Under the pieces are notes generated by a model. It was not told the DNA's origin and made no database searches. It saw nothing but the letters and a program-made list of their open reading frames with translations. The translations under genes were made by a program, and so were the position numbers. From Phaeobacter inhibens DSM 16374 (GTDB taxonomy: Bacteria; Pseudomonadota; Alphaproteobacteria; Rhodobacterales; Rhodobacteraceae): a stretch of DNA of 64,000 bases. Numbering within the stretch: the stretch's first letter is position 1; each line of letters starts with the position of its first letter. Where the stretch lies: positions 244,504 to 308,503 of the forward strand of contig NZ_AXBB01000004.1 of NCBI RefSeq assembly GCF_000473105.1. The letters are read 5' to 3'. Shown piece by piece: positions 45,183 to 54,450 of this stretch.

Positions 45183-46217
45183 TCAGGAGCCTCCGCCTGC
45201 CAGCAGTCCGGCATTTGCAGTGCTGCTCACCACGGTTGCGGGGTCGCCATCCACCGCCGCCTCCAGCAGGGGCACCAGCTGGTCGAGCGCATAATCGAGG
45301 CTGAGCGGGCTGGAATGGGACAGCGCGGCGGACAGCAATTTGTCCGCATAGATTTCGCGCCCCTCGCGGTAGGCCCGCGTGGTATGGCGCAGCGGCATCC
45401 GGGCTAGTTTTTCGACATTGCGCCCGGTATCCAGCCAGATCAGCGCATCCACATCCATCGCCGACGGGTCTTCGGCGGGGAATTCGGTGTAGAATTGGTT
45501 GAGCGCGTTCTGCCCATCCGGCGCATCCTGCACCGAAAACCCCAGAGCGGTGAGGAACTGGCCACGAATATCGGCGCGGGTATAGGCGCGGGTATGGCCG
45601 GCCCATGCCATCATGGCGTTGGCGCCTTGCCATTCGGGATGGGCTGCACGCAGATCCGCAAAACGCCCCTCAATCCGGGTGACAATCGCCTCCGCGGTGG
45701 TGCGCTTGCCAGTGGCGGTTCCCAGTCGCAGCAACATCTGCTGCCAGGGGGTGCCATAGTCGCCATCCTCGGCGCGCGGCGGTAGGGTCGGGGCGATTTG
45801 CGACAGCAGCGCATATTGCTGTGCGGTGATACCAGACCACTGTGCGGCGATCAGATCAGGCTCCATCGCCGCGATCCGTTCGATGTCGATCTCGCCCCGT
45901 ATCACCACCGGCTGGGCGTCCCCCAATGCGTCATGTCCCCAGGGCCAGACGCCATAGGGATCGCTGCCATACCATTTGCGCAGCGCGTAAGGGCGCTCTC
46001 CCAGAGCCAGCAGAAAATCATGCCCGATGAAGCTGAGCGAGACGATGCGCGTGGGTTTGGCGGGCACTGTTGTGGTGCCGTAGCGATGGTCAATCACCAC
46101 CGGGAAAGGATCTGCGCTGCTGTGCAGCGGCAGGAGGCCCAGCAGCAGCGCGGCCAGTGGCGCCGCACAGGACGCCAGTGGTTTGCGCCAGCCGGATCCA
46201 CGTCGGGAACCCCGCAT
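45183..46217 (-). CDS. Iron-siderophore ABC transporter substrate-binding protein
   Basis: 344 residues from ATG 46217; a GTG at 46310 would add 31 basic residues. The signal peptide is SCAAPLAALLLGLLPLHSSA with no lipobox. The body contains TRIVSLSFIGHDFLLALGERPYAL, IAAMEPDLIAAQ and the long helix AYTRADIRGQFLTALGF, typical of periplasmic class III binding proteins (FecB/FhuD). It is the first gene of the nine-gene operon. Confidence 0.9.
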   Translation of the reverse strand: MRGSRRGSGWRKPLASCAAPLAALLLGLLPLHSSADPFPVVIDHRYGTTTVPAKPTRIVSLSFIGHDFLLALGERPYALRKWYGSDPYGVWPWGHDALGDAQPVVIRGEIDIERIAAMEPDLIAAQWSGITAQQYALLSQIAPTLPPRAEDGDYGTPWQQMLLRLGTATGKRTTAEAIVTRIEGRFADLRAAHPEWQGANAMMAWAGHTRAYTRADIRGQFLTALGFSVQDAPDGQNALNQFYTEFPAEDPSAMDVDALIWLDTGRNVEKLARMPLRHTTRAYREGREIYADKLLSAALSHSSPLSLDYALDQLVPLLEAAVDGDPATVVSSTANAGLLAGGGS

Positions 46218-46524
46218 ATGTCGGAGATTTTTCCCCGTCTTCTGAGGTGGATAGGCCTGTCTCACGTGTCTCTCCAGCCAGCGACAGGAGGCTGCCGCAT
46301 TGTTGATCACTGTCTGATCTCGGGGATGGCTGGATTTCGGCGCCGCGAGAGGCGCAGAATCTTGCTGAGAGCGCCATTTTGGGCGCGTTCCGTCACCTAT
46401 TTAACCTTAGTTCTTTTGTCAAGTTAAGGGCGATTGAGGTGTCGGTCACAGAGGGCAGGCGGAATTCGCCAGAGCCGTCACAGCTGACAGGTCTGTTGCA
46501 TATTGCCGAATGGCAAAGGAATGC
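46218..46524. other. Promoter region of the siderophore operon
   Basis: About 300 bases between the operon and the tRNA. It includes the candidate promoter at 46394-46422 and an AT-rich block (46398-46428). I saw no further gene. Confidence 0.5.
46394..46422 (-). promoter_or_regulatory. Candidate promoter of the siderophore operon
   Basis: Minus strand TTGACA (46422-46417), a 17-base spacer and TAGGTG (46399-46394). The -35 is perfect and the -10 weak, as expected of a regulated promoter. A flanking TTAAC...GTTAA-like symmetry (TTAACTTGAC / AAGGTTAA) may be part of an iron-responsive site. Confidence 0.4.
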
Positions 46525-46601
46525 TGGCGATCCCTGAAGGACTCGAACCCTCAACCTGCTGATTAGAAGTCAGCTGCTCTATCCAGTTGAGCTAAGGGAC
46601 C
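46525..46601 (-). tRNA. tRNA-Arg (anticodon TCT)
   Basis: 77 bases with encoded CCA. The acceptor stem is GGTCCCT / AGGGATC (one G-T pair). The D arm has AGCTCAACTGGATAGAGC, the anticodon loop is CTGAC-TTCTAAT-... with anticodon TCT, and the T arm has GGTTCGAGTCC. It reads AGA and AGG codons. Confidence 0.96.
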
Positions 46602-46635
46602 GCTGGCGCCAGTTATGACAGGACGCGGGGAAGGG

Positions 46636-47115
46636 TCAAGCCGCGGCGGGCAGGTCGAGGCGCATAAAGAGTGACCAGGGGTCTTCGGCGTAGCCTTCGA
46701 ATGGCGGGCATTCGACAAAACCATAGCTTTCGTAAAGCCGTCTTGCGGCGAGGAAATCGGGTGTGGAGCCGGTTTCCAGATAGATGGTTGTTGCCTGTTC
46801 CGCGCGGGCCTGATGCAGAAGAAACTCGAGCATCTGACGTCCGGCGCCGCTGCCGCGGGCCTCGGCAAGGGTGTGCATTGATTTCAATTCGCGCCCACCG
46901 CCTGACAAGGTTTTGAGCGCGCCCATCGCAATCGCCGTGCCCTCGCGCCGCAGCAGGAAGAAGGCCACATCCGGGGCGTCAAGCCCGCTGCCGTCGAGCG
47001 CGTGGCAGCTCTCTTCGGGGGATTGTGCGGCCATCTGGTCCAGGTGACGGCGGATCAGAGACCGGGCCTCAGGCTCTGCCGGGCTGGCGCGGGTGATGGC
47101 AATCGTGGCGGGCAT
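46636..47115 (-). CDS. GNAT N-acetyltransferase
   Basis: 159 residues. The central strand (IAMGALKTLSGGGRELKSMHTL) and the acetyl-CoA loop AEARGSGAGRQMLEFLL are typical. The end GSTPDFLAARRLYESYGFVECPPFEGY carries the GNAT motif B and resembles YafP/PhnO-type enzymes with a C-terminal aromatic tail. Substrate unknown. It lies 34 bases from the tRNA and is probably monocistronic. Confidence 0.9.
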   Translation of the reverse strand: MPATIAITRASPAEPEARSLIRRHLDQMAAQSPEESCHALDGSGLDAPDVAFFLLRREGTAIAMGALKTLSGGGRELKSMHTLAEARGSGAGRQMLEFLLHQARAEQATTIYLETGSTPDFLAARRLYESYGFVECPPFEGYAEDPWSLFMRLDLPAAA

Positions 47116-47302
47116 TGGGGGCTATCCTCTGATCGGGCCGTGCCCCGTTTAGGGGCTGTATCTTTGTCCGCAGAGTCCCCAAAAGCCCACGTCAGCGCAA
47201 GCGGTTCTGCGGCACTGAGACGACCGGCTGGGCCGCGCGCTGCGCGGTTGCCTAAAATTTAGGCAGATGACGGCGGGGCGACGGACCCGCCGCCCCGGTC
47301 TC

Positions 47303-48820
47303 TCAGAGGGGGGCCATTTCAGAGGCGAGGAAGGCCTCGGGGCTGGCGACCTCCTCCAGACGGCGGCCGCGAATCTGCCAGAACCGGTTGCCAACCGCGC
47401 GCAGGAAACTGCGGTCATGGCTCACCAGGAGACAGGCGGCGCCATGGGCGACCAGCTCTGCCTCCAGGGCTTCCTGTCCTTCGATATCCAGATGGTTTGT
47501 CGGTTCATCCAGCAGATAGAAATTCGGATTTTTGAGCCGCAGAAGCAGCATCGCCAGCCGCGCCTTCTGCCCGCCTGAGAGTGCCGCCACTGATGCGTCC
47601 TGCAGGACGAATTTGACCCCGGCACCAGCCAGAAGGCTGCGCGCGGATTGGTCGCCAACATCTGAGGCCGCCGTGATCAGCGCCAGCGGGGTATCCTGCC
47701 CGGACAGCTGGCTGAGGTGCTGATCCGAATAGGCCGGGACAACCGAGGGCGCGCATTTGATATCTGCGTGTGTGCCGGTCAGGGCCTGTTGGATCATTCG
47801 GACCAACTGCGTTTTGCCGGTGCCATTGGCGCCCAGCAGGACGATGCGGTCGCCGGGGGTAATCCACTTCTGGCCCGTGCAATAAAGCGGCCGTCCATCT
47901 GGTGTGTCCACCATGACATCATTTAATGTGATCAATGCTTTGGCATGGGTTCCACTGTTGCCCAGCCGGATGTCGCCTGCGGAATGTTCGCGGTGCGCGG
48001 GTGTTGCCGCAGCCTCCAGCCGGTCGGCGCGATCCGCGAGCTGCTTGGTCTTGGTCAACAGCAGATCGGAGCCGGAGTTGGTGCCGACATTCTTCAGCTT
48101 GGCCGCCTGCTGGCGCAGCTGTTGAGCTTTCTTCAGGTCGTTGCTGTGGCGGCGCGCCTCGGCGGCGTCATGGTCGTCCAGAGCGCTGCGGGCGGCGGAA
48201 AACGGCAGCTGAAACACCCGCGATCCCTCAGTGCGCAGGAACAGGGTGCGCGTGGTCGTGGCATCGAGAAAGGCGCGGTCATGGGAGGTGATCACCATCG
48301 GCAGATCGCGCGGGCGCTGCGACAGCCAGCCTTCCAGAAAGGCGATGCGTTGCAGATCCAGATGATTAGTCGGTTCATCCAGCAGCAGCAGATCCGGCGT
48401 ATTGATCCAGGCGGCAGCAAGCATGGCGGTGCGTTGCCAGCCGCCGCTGAGCGTGCCCAGCGGCTGGTGCTGCAAGTCATAAGGCACCTGTAGCTCATCC
48501 AGCACCACATCGACGCGCCAGCTTTCGTAATCGGCCTGATCGGCGGGCAGCGCGGCCAGCACCCAATCATAAAGCGTGATGGGCAGCGCCTCAGCGGGCA
48601 GGCTTTGTGTCACATAGCCGATACGCAGGCCACGGGCGCGGGTGATCTCGCCTGTTGTTGGGGCCAGCTCATTGGCGAGACAGGCCAGAAGGGTAGATTT
48701 CCCGCGCCCATTGGCGGCGACCAGACCGATACGGTCGCCTTTTGAAAGGGTCAGGGAGAGGTCGGAAAACAGCGGGTCGCCAAGGGTAATACCCAAGGCA
48801 TTGAGATTGATGACAGACAT
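47303..48820 (-). CDS. ABC-F family ATPase
   Basis: 505 residues with two ABC domains and no membrane segments. Domain 1 has VAANGRGKST, LSGGWQRTAML and LLLLDEPTNHLD. Domain 2 has LGANGTGKTQ, LSGGQKARLAML and FYLLDEPTNHLD. The linker is a charged coiled coil (HSNDLKKAQQLRQQAAKLKN). It is not EttA, which is encoded at 4.9 kb; it is closer to a short-linker ABC-F of the Uup/YheS side. Such proteins act on ribosomes, some in antibiotic protection. Which role applies is unknown. Confidence 0.88.
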   Translation of the reverse strand: MSVINLNALGITLGDPLFSDLSLTLSKGDRIGLVAANGRGKSTLLACLANELAPTTGEITRARGLRIGYVTQSLPAEALPITLYDWVLAALPADQADYESWRVDVVLDELQVPYDLQHQPLGTLSGGWQRTAMLAAAWINTPDLLLLDEPTNHLDLQRIAFLEGWLSQRPRDLPMVITSHDRAFLDATTTRTLFLRTEGSRVFQLPFSAARSALDDHDAAEARRHSNDLKKAQQLRQQAAKLKNVGTNSGSDLLLTKTKQLADRADRLEAAATPAHREHSAGDIRLGNSGTHAKALITLNDVMVDTPDGRPLYCTGQKWITPGDRIVLLGANGTGKTQLVRMIQQALTGTHADIKCAPSVVPAYSDQHLSQLSGQDTPLALITAASDVGDQSARSLLAGAGVKFVLQDASVAALSGGQKARLAMLLLRLKNPNFYLLDEPTNHLDIEGQEALEAELVAHGAACLLVSHDRSFLRAVGNRFWQIRGRRLEEVASPEAFLASEMAPL

Positions 48821-49143
48821 GGAAAACTCGGGTCAAGAAGATATGGCCGCGGCAGCGGCAATAGGCAGACCAGGTCTGAAACTGTCCTCTGGCCAGCCCT
48901 GCAAACGGATTTACAGGGCCAGACGGGGGCCGTGCTGAAGTCGGCGGATGATACGCATGTTCAGCTGATGCCCTCCCATTGTGTATGTGACCTTTGCCTC
49001 AGGCTAGGAAACTGAGCCGCCGTTGGCAAGGGGGCCGTGGGGCGTGCATGAGAGATGCGCTGCGATGCCTTTACCAATTCTTAGACCCGCGTGGAGGATA
49101 GTCACGATCAGTTGCATTTGCCTCAAATAGGGAAGACTAAAAA
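48821..49143. other. Intergenic region between divergent ABC-F and PRMT-like genes
   Basis: About 320 bases holding both promoters. An AT-richer stretch from 49061 includes AATTCTTAG and the AGGGAAG that serves the PRMT-like gene. No gene seen. Confidence 0.45.
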
Positions 49144-50367
49144 TTGCTTAAAACACAATCGCCGAACCCCGTCTCGCTGGTCACACATGCGGGGGGCGCG
49201 GATGCCGGGACATTGGTGCAGCTTGCGAAATCCGCCTCCCTCGGGGATGGCGGGGTGCAGACCTCCCGCCTGTTGTCGCAGGCGTTGCGCCTGGATCCCC
49301 ACCACCATGAGGCGCAGGTTCTGCAGGAGCGGCTGCATCAGACGTTTGTGCCGCGCTGGCATTTTCCCATGCTGGCAGATCAGGCGCGCAACCGCGCCTA
49401 TGCTGAGGCCATCGCAATGAAGGTGAAACCCGGAGACATCGTGCTGGATATCGGCTGTGGCGCGGGACTGACGGCGATGCTGGCGGCACGGGCCGGGGCC
49501 AAACATGTCTATACCTGCGAACAGCAGCCGCTGATCGCGCAGGCGGCCCGACGGGTCATCGCCGACAATGGTCTGAGCGACCGCATTACGGTTCTTTCGA
49601 AGTGGTCGCATGAGATTGTCATCGGCGTCGATATGCCGGAGCAGGCTGATGTGGTGGTCTCCGAAATCGTGGATGCGGTGCTGCTGGGAGAGGGGGCGCT
49701 GGATACGCTGAGCCATGCGATGTCCGCTCTGGCCAAGCCGGGTGCGCGGGCGATCCCAGAAACCGGGACATTGGTGGCCCAGTTGGTTGAGAGTGAGGCG
49801 TTGCTGCAGCAATGGCGGCCGCAGGCGGCGGAGGGGTTCGACCTCAGCGCGTTTCATCATCTGGCGCGTGTGGCCCAGATCACGCCCGGCGATTTCAAGG
49901 CCTGCGGGCTGCGACCTCTGGGACCGGGCACGGATCTGTTTCAGTTTGATTTTACCCGCCCCAATGTGACACCGGCGCGCAGCAGCCAGCGGTTGAGCTG
50001 CAGCCATAGCGGTGTGGTGCATGCGGTCTTTGTCAGCTTTGAGATGCAGCTGGCACCGGGGATCGGGCTGACAAACGGGCTTTATTCGGATGGGCATTGG
50101 GGGCGGACGGCGTTCCTGCTGGATGCGCCCCGTCGGCTGTCGCCCGGCGATTGCCTGCAGGTGACAGCGCAGCATGACGCGGCCGCGCTGAGCGTGTCGG
50201 TCCATGATGCAGAGCCTGCGGCGGATCGCGCTGAGGTCTGGCTGCAGCCTGCCTGGCGGCTGGAGGCGGAACCGTCCGAACCGAAGCCTCTGGCTGCGGT
50301 GGACTATCCGGTCTGGACACCGACGCCTGGCGCGCCGGTTGAGGCGCCGGTCCGTGCCTATTCCTGA
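49144..50367 (+). CDS. PRMT9-like protein arginine methyltransferase homologue
   Basis: 407 residues from a TTG at 49144 (AGGGAAG nine bases upstream). A short N-terminal helical part (SRLLSQALRLDPHHHEAQVL, TPR-like) precedes RWHFPMLADQARNRAYAEAI. The SAM site is IVLDIGCGAGLTAMLAARAGAKHVYTCE. The double-E region SEIVDAVLLGEGALDTL corresponds to the SE-x5-L-x-E catalytic loop of PRMTs. Order and wording match eukaryotic PRMT9/PRMT7. The C-terminal half is a beta-barrel-like dimerisation domain. It would methylate arginine in an unknown partner; PRMTs are rare in bacteria. Confidence 0.72.
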   Translation: MLKTQSPNPVSLVTHAGGADAGTLVQLAKSASLGDGGVQTSRLLSQALRLDPHHHEAQVLQERLHQTFVPRWHFPMLADQARNRAYAEAIAMKVKPGDIVLDIGCGAGLTAMLAARAGAKHVYTCEQQPLIAQAARRVIADNGLSDRITVLSKWSHEIVIGVDMPEQADVVVSEIVDAVLLGEGALDTLSHAMSALAKPGARAIPETGTLVAQLVESEALLQQWRPQAAEGFDLSAFHHLARVAQITPGDFKACGLRPLGPGTDLFQFDFTRPNVTPARSSQRLSCSHSGVVHAVFVSFEMQLAPGIGLTNGLYSDGHWGRTAFLLDAPRRLSPGDCLQVTAQHDAAALSVSVHDAEPAADRAEVWLQPAWRLEAEPSEPKPLAAVDYPVWTPTPGAPVEAPVRAYS

Positions 50368-50549
50368 CCCTCGGCGCGCAGCCTTTGCCAAGGCTGCGCC
50401 TGCGCAATGGGGGTGGTCGGGCTGAGCGTATGTGATCAGTCGTTGCCGTTGGTCATTGGCGCCTGCCATTGAGGCCTGTCATCGAGGCCTGTGATCACGG
50501 CCTGAACTCAGGATTTGTGGTCACGGCCTGCCGCTGCTTGTCATGTAAA

Positions 50550-50585
50550 AAGGGGGCGCTTCGCAAGAGGCAGCCCCCTTATTCT
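50550..50585. terminator. Hairpin downstream of the PRMT-like gene
   Basis: AAGGGGGC (50550-50557) / GCCCCCTT (50573-50580), loop of 15. The plus-strand T run is broken (ATTCTT); the minus strand has five T. It can end transcription in either direction. Confidence 0.55.
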
Positions 50586-50800
50586 TGTGAACACAACTAC
50601 GCCTGCATATTGGCGTGGCGGCCGGCTTGACCAGACAGCCTATTGTTGGGGGGACCCCAGCCTCTGCGCCACCACTGGCCTGTGATGTTTTGCTGGGGCT
50701 TGCGACGGGAAACGCGGGGCTGGAAACTGCGGACCGGTTTGCGACGGATCATATGCGCCCTGGCTCTGCCTCATGTGGCGGGGAGGATTGGGGCAACGAA

Positions 50801-50828
50801 AAAGGCGCACCCGAAGGGGCGCGCCTTT
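50801..50828 (-). terminator. Terminator of the chemoreceptor gene
   Basis: Stem AAAGGCGC / GCGCCTTT with inner pairs, followed on the minus strand by TTCGTT. It lies 25 bases after the stop at 50853. Confidence 0.7.
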
Positions 50829-50852
50829 GTTCTTGGGCTGAACGCCGCAGGA

Positions 50853-52718
50853 TCAGAAATCTTCCCATCCGGCGGCTGCCTTAGTTGGGCTGGCGTCAAA
50901 GAAATCATCGTCACCATGCGCCGAGGGCGCGGGGTTTGGCGCAGCCGGTGGCTGGGCCTTTGCAGGTGGCCGGGCTGGTGCGGGGCTGTTTGAAGCCATT
51001 GCCACCACATTGCCTGCGGCCTTGCGGGTCTTGAATACCGAAACCTGACGGGCCAGTTCATTGGCGTCGTTGCGCAGGATCTGGCTGGCTGCGGTGGATT
51101 CCTCGACCATGGCGGCATTGTGCTGGGTCACCTGATCCAGCTGGGTGACGCCGGTGTTGATCTCGCCCAGCGTGGTGGATTGCTCCTGCGCGCCGGTTGC
51201 GATGCCGCTGACGTGACCAGAGATGGTGGCGACCCGATCGATGATCTGCTTCAGTTCCTCGCCGGCGCGGCCGACAAGGTCCACACCCTCACCTACGTGG
51301 CTGGTGCTCTCGCTGATCAGTGCTTTGATCTCCTGCGCGGCATCCGATGAGCGTTGCGCCAGGGCGCGCACTTCGGATGCGACGACGGCAAAGCCACGTC
51401 CGGCCTCGCCCGCGCGGGCGGCTTCGACGCCAGCGTTCAGGGCCAGAAGATTGGTCTGGAACGAGATGTCGTCGATGACCGAGATGATCTGAGAGATCTG
51501 TTCCGAAGACTTTTCGATCTTGGACATGGCATCCACGGCACGGGTGACGACCTCGCCGCTGTTGACGGCAGTTTCCTTGGCCTCGGATACGATGCCCTCG
51601 ACCTCACGCGCGCCATCCGCTGCGGATTTTACGCTGACGGTCAGCTGCTCCATCGCGGCGGCCGTTTCTTCCAACGTGGCTGCCTGCGATTCGGTGCGTT
51701 GTGACAGATCACCGGAGGATTGGCTGATTTCCTCGGCACTGGCGCGGATCCGCGAGGAGTTTTCGATCACCGCATCGATGATGCCGACCATCTTGTCGAC
51801 GGTTTTGTTGAAATTCTGTCGCAGGCTTTCGTAGTCGGCCGAGAATTCCTCATCAATGGTCTGCGACAGATCCCCTTCGGAGAGCGTCTGAAGCCCGACG
51901 TTCAGACGCTCCACAACCAGCTTCTGTGCGGCCTGATCGGCATGGCGCTGTTTTTCGACGGTGCGGGCCGCAGAGAGTTGAGCCTTCAGTGCCTCAATGT
52001 GACGTGCAATCAGGCCGATTTCATCGCCGCGCGTCTGGTGTTCTGTGTCATGGTCATAGTCCCCATCGGCGAGGCGGTTGATGGCGGTGGCCACATCACC
52101 AAGGGGGCGGGACATCATCGACCGCAACGCAACCACGGAAAGGCCCAGCATGACCACAAAGGCGCCGCCGGCCGCAAGGAAGGACAGCAGCTGGTTCGGG
52201 GCAACTTCGGCAAAGGCCACATCCGGCGACCAGACCATGCCGACAGCGCCAACCACGACAGTGCCTTCGGCCCCCGCTGTTGCTGGTGCAGCGACGAGAT
52301 AGCCGTTCTCGCTATACTCCATCTGATTGGTTTCCATCGCTTTTTGGGCGACGAGCGTCAGCTCGGCGATTTCGGCCTCTGTCGCGACGCCGGTGGAGGC
52401 GACCGTCTTACCCTTGCCGTTGATCGCGATGCCGTGGTTGGCGCGACCGTTCGACAGCTCGATCAGCGATTCAAGATCGCTTTCAAGGCGATCGGTGTCG
52501 CCAAAGCGAATTGCGCCGCCGCTGCGCGCGGCCACAGTTACGGTGACGCCTTCGGCCAGCGTCCGCACACCGCTGTCGACAGCTTCACCCAGAATTTTCT
52601 GGTTCTCCCAGGTTAGAAACAGGGTGACCACAAGGGTGGACACTGCAATGAGCAGGCTGCATTTGGCAAAGACAGAGAGCCTGTTCAGGGCCGCACGTGC
52701 AGGGTTTCGGAATTTCAT
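50853..52718 (-). CDS. Methyl-accepting chemotaxis protein
   Basis: 621 residues from ATG 52718 (AAAGGTG upstream; an in-frame TTG at 52733 is not needed). One N-terminal helix (CSLLIAVSTLVVTLFLTW), a periplasmic region of about 145 residues, and a second helix (LLSFLAAGGAFVVMLGLSVVAL). A HAMP domain contains RPLGDVATAINRLADGDYDHD. The signalling tip is ISVIDDISFQTNLLALNAGVEAARAGEAGRGFAVVASEVRALAQRS. A Pro/Ala-rich tail ends in GWEDF, which resembles the CheR/CheB-binding pentapeptide. No che genes are nearby. Confidence 0.93.
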   Translation of the reverse strand: MKFRNPARAALNRLSVFAKCSLLIAVSTLVVTLFLTWENQKILGEAVDSGVRTLAEGVTVTVAARSGGAIRFGDTDRLESDLESLIELSNGRANHGIAINGKGKTVASTGVATEAEIAELTLVAQKAMETNQMEYSENGYLVAAPATAGAEGTVVVGAVGMVWSPDVAFAEVAPNQLLSFLAAGGAFVVMLGLSVVALRSMMSRPLGDVATAINRLADGDYDHDTEHQTRGDEIGLIARHIEALKAQLSAARTVEKQRHADQAAQKLVVERLNVGLQTLSEGDLSQTIDEEFSADYESLRQNFNKTVDKMVGIIDAVIENSSRIRASAEEISQSSGDLSQRTESQAATLEETAAAMEQLTVSVKSAADGAREVEGIVSEAKETAVNSGEVVTRAVDAMSKIEKSSEQISQIISVIDDISFQTNLLALNAGVEAARAGEAGRGFAVVASEVRALAQRSSDAAQEIKALISESTSHVGEGVDLVGRAGEELKQIIDRVATISGHVSGIATGAQEQSTTLGEINTGVTQLDQVTQHNAAMVEESTAASQILRNDANELARQVSVFKTRKAAGNVVAMASNSPAPARPPAKAQPPAAPNPAPSAHGDDDFFDASPTKAAAGWEDF

Positions 52719-53730
52719 TTCAGCACCTTTCAATCACCGTTGCGCGGAACCGGCGCGCGGGCGGTATGTGTGTCGGATCACAACCGACAGCCCCCAATGG
52801 GCAGCCGCGCTATCGGGCTGCCTCGCTTCACGAAAGGGGTGACCGGAATTGGACACCCCAGAAAACCATGCCCGATTGGGGGCGGCGACATGGCGAACAC
52901 AACATGGCATGCCTTTGCACAGGCTTGGATGCCGGTAGTCAGCAAGCGCGAAATTGCGCGGCCCCAATTAAGACAAAAAACGACAGAAAAAGGCGCGGCT
53001 ACCCCGCGGCACAACTGCAGACACCGCCCTGAAACGGACGTGCAGCGCGCGTATCGGACCGGGGCTGGCCGGTTGGTAAGAGGCCGGTTCGTGACTCGCC
53101 GGTTCGCGACAGGGCGGCGGATCGTCGTGATCGTGGCCACCATCTGCGCGATAACCAACTTGAGGTCCGCCCGTCGTTCCAAGGTCTGCTCCTTTTCATG
53201 ACATGTGCGTCTGCACATATTCGGCGGGTAGCATAGCCATCAGGACTTACCGGTGAATTAATGGCTCAAGCGGCAATGACCGGCGCCTCGCCAGGTTGGG
53301 CGTTTTGCGCTGTGATATCGGTGTGGGACGGTCGGTCTTTGCGCAAGATGATGATTCATTTGTGGTTTTGCGTCGCGTTGACGGTGCTGTTTCTATGCCC
53401 TTGACGCTGGAATGAGGTCCGTTTCCGTAAGGGTTCGTGTGAAATTTTCTGTCGTAAAGTCTCTGCAGGGTGGTATTTTATCTATATTCCATCGTGTTTT
53501 GCGTCATTTAAAATTTATCTGGCTTTTTATTTTCCGTTGATTCTCCAAGCTGTTGGAAGAATTCACCGGGTTTGGCTTCACTTTCTGCTGCACGGACGGG
53601 TTGAAACCTAACGCCAGACATTTACTAAGGGGCGTGGTGACGTTTTTGGGGAACGAATGCAGGCAAAACACCTTGACAGAGGGTTTCGCCGCCACCGGAG
53701 GCTCATTTTGCCGCTGACGTAAGGAGACTA
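52719..53730. other. Gene-poor region of about 1 kb
   Basis: Between divergent mcp and the winged-helix gene. Long frames occur (for example 52740-53201 on the plus strand) but are Arg/Pro/Thr-rich and lack ribosome-binding sites, so I leave them out. Visible structure: a GGCAGCC/GGCTGCC hairpin (52800-52822), an ATGTGC-GTCT-GCACAT palindrome (53203-53218), an AT-rich block 53440-53600, and TTGACA at 53673-53678 as a possible -35 for the gene downstream. Confidence 0.45.
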
Positions 53731-54276
53731 TTGTTGGATACATATTCCGGATCACCCAAGACAGAGGCCGTTGAGGCTGTGGATCAGATCGCGCATCAGG
53801 GGGCGGAAGACGATCTGAGCGATTTCGAGTTTGCCTTGATGCGGACGTTTGAGGGATTTGCACGCTGGCAATCAGAATGTCTGGGTCTGGTATCGGATCT
53901 GGCGGCCTCGGGTCCTGAAATCACCTTGTTGAATGTAATCCGCATGAATGACCGGCCCAAGACGATCAAGGAACTGGCCCGGGTCACCAACCGTGATGAC
54001 GTGCCAAATATTCAGTATTCGCTGCGCAAGCTGGCCTCTGCGGGTCTGATCCGCAAGACCGGGTCCGGGCGTGGCGGAGTAACCTATTCGGCGACTGATG
54101 ACGGGCTGGAGATAACCGCAGCCTATGATGTACAGCGCCGCAAGCTGTTGCTGCAGGCGCTGGAGCAGGTGCCGGGCGTGGAAAATCGAGTGGGCGAGGC
54201 GACGCGGGTCCTGAATATCCTGACCGGCATCTACGATGGCATTGCCCGTTCGGCAACGGCTCAGCGGCAAGCCTAA
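53731..54276 (+). CDS. Winged-helix transcriptional regulator (MarR-like, COG5631 type)
   Basis: 181 residues. The first codons are TTG TTG after AAGGAG; TTG 53734 gives better spacing (seven bases). The winged helix is at ITLLNVIRMNDRPKTIKELARVTNRDDVPNIQYSLRKLASAGLIRKTGSGRGGVTYSATDDG. It is the uncommon alphaproteobacterial family with NIQYSLRKL in the recognition helix. It lies 174 bases upstream of the LysR gene of the formate dehydrogenase cluster and could regulate it or be unrelated. Confidence 0.75.
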   Translation: MLDTYSGSPKTEAVEAVDQIAHQGAEDDLSDFEFALMRTFEGFARWQSECLGLVSDLAASGPEITLLNVIRMNDRPKTIKELARVTNRDDVPNIQYSLRKLASAGLIRKTGSGRGGVTYSATDDGLEITAAYDVQRRKLLLQALEQVPGVENRVGEATRVLNILTGIYDGIARSATAQRQA

Positions 54277-54450
54277 GGTCCGCCCGGCGCCGATCCGTCT
54301 GCTGGAACCCGCCGACGTCTGTCGCTCTCTCGACAGAGAGTGAATTTCGGTGCAGGGTGGCCTGCGCCCATGCGTGTTCGGCCAATCGCTCCTCCGGTGG
54401 AGGGGGCGGGCACGGATCGGGTGCTCCGGCAGCAGCATGGACGTAGAGCG

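Larger units (their letters stand above)
50368..50852. other. Intergenic region between convergent genes
   Basis: About 485 bases with two terminator hairpins (listed) and short imperfect repeats of GAGGCCTGTSATC-type near 50470-50535. No gene is supported; the frames present lack ribosome-binding sites. Confidence 0.45.

Noticed and set aside
46525..46601. The tRNA as an integration site of a genomic island
   Set aside because: No integrase gene or direct repeat of the tRNA end is visible on either side.
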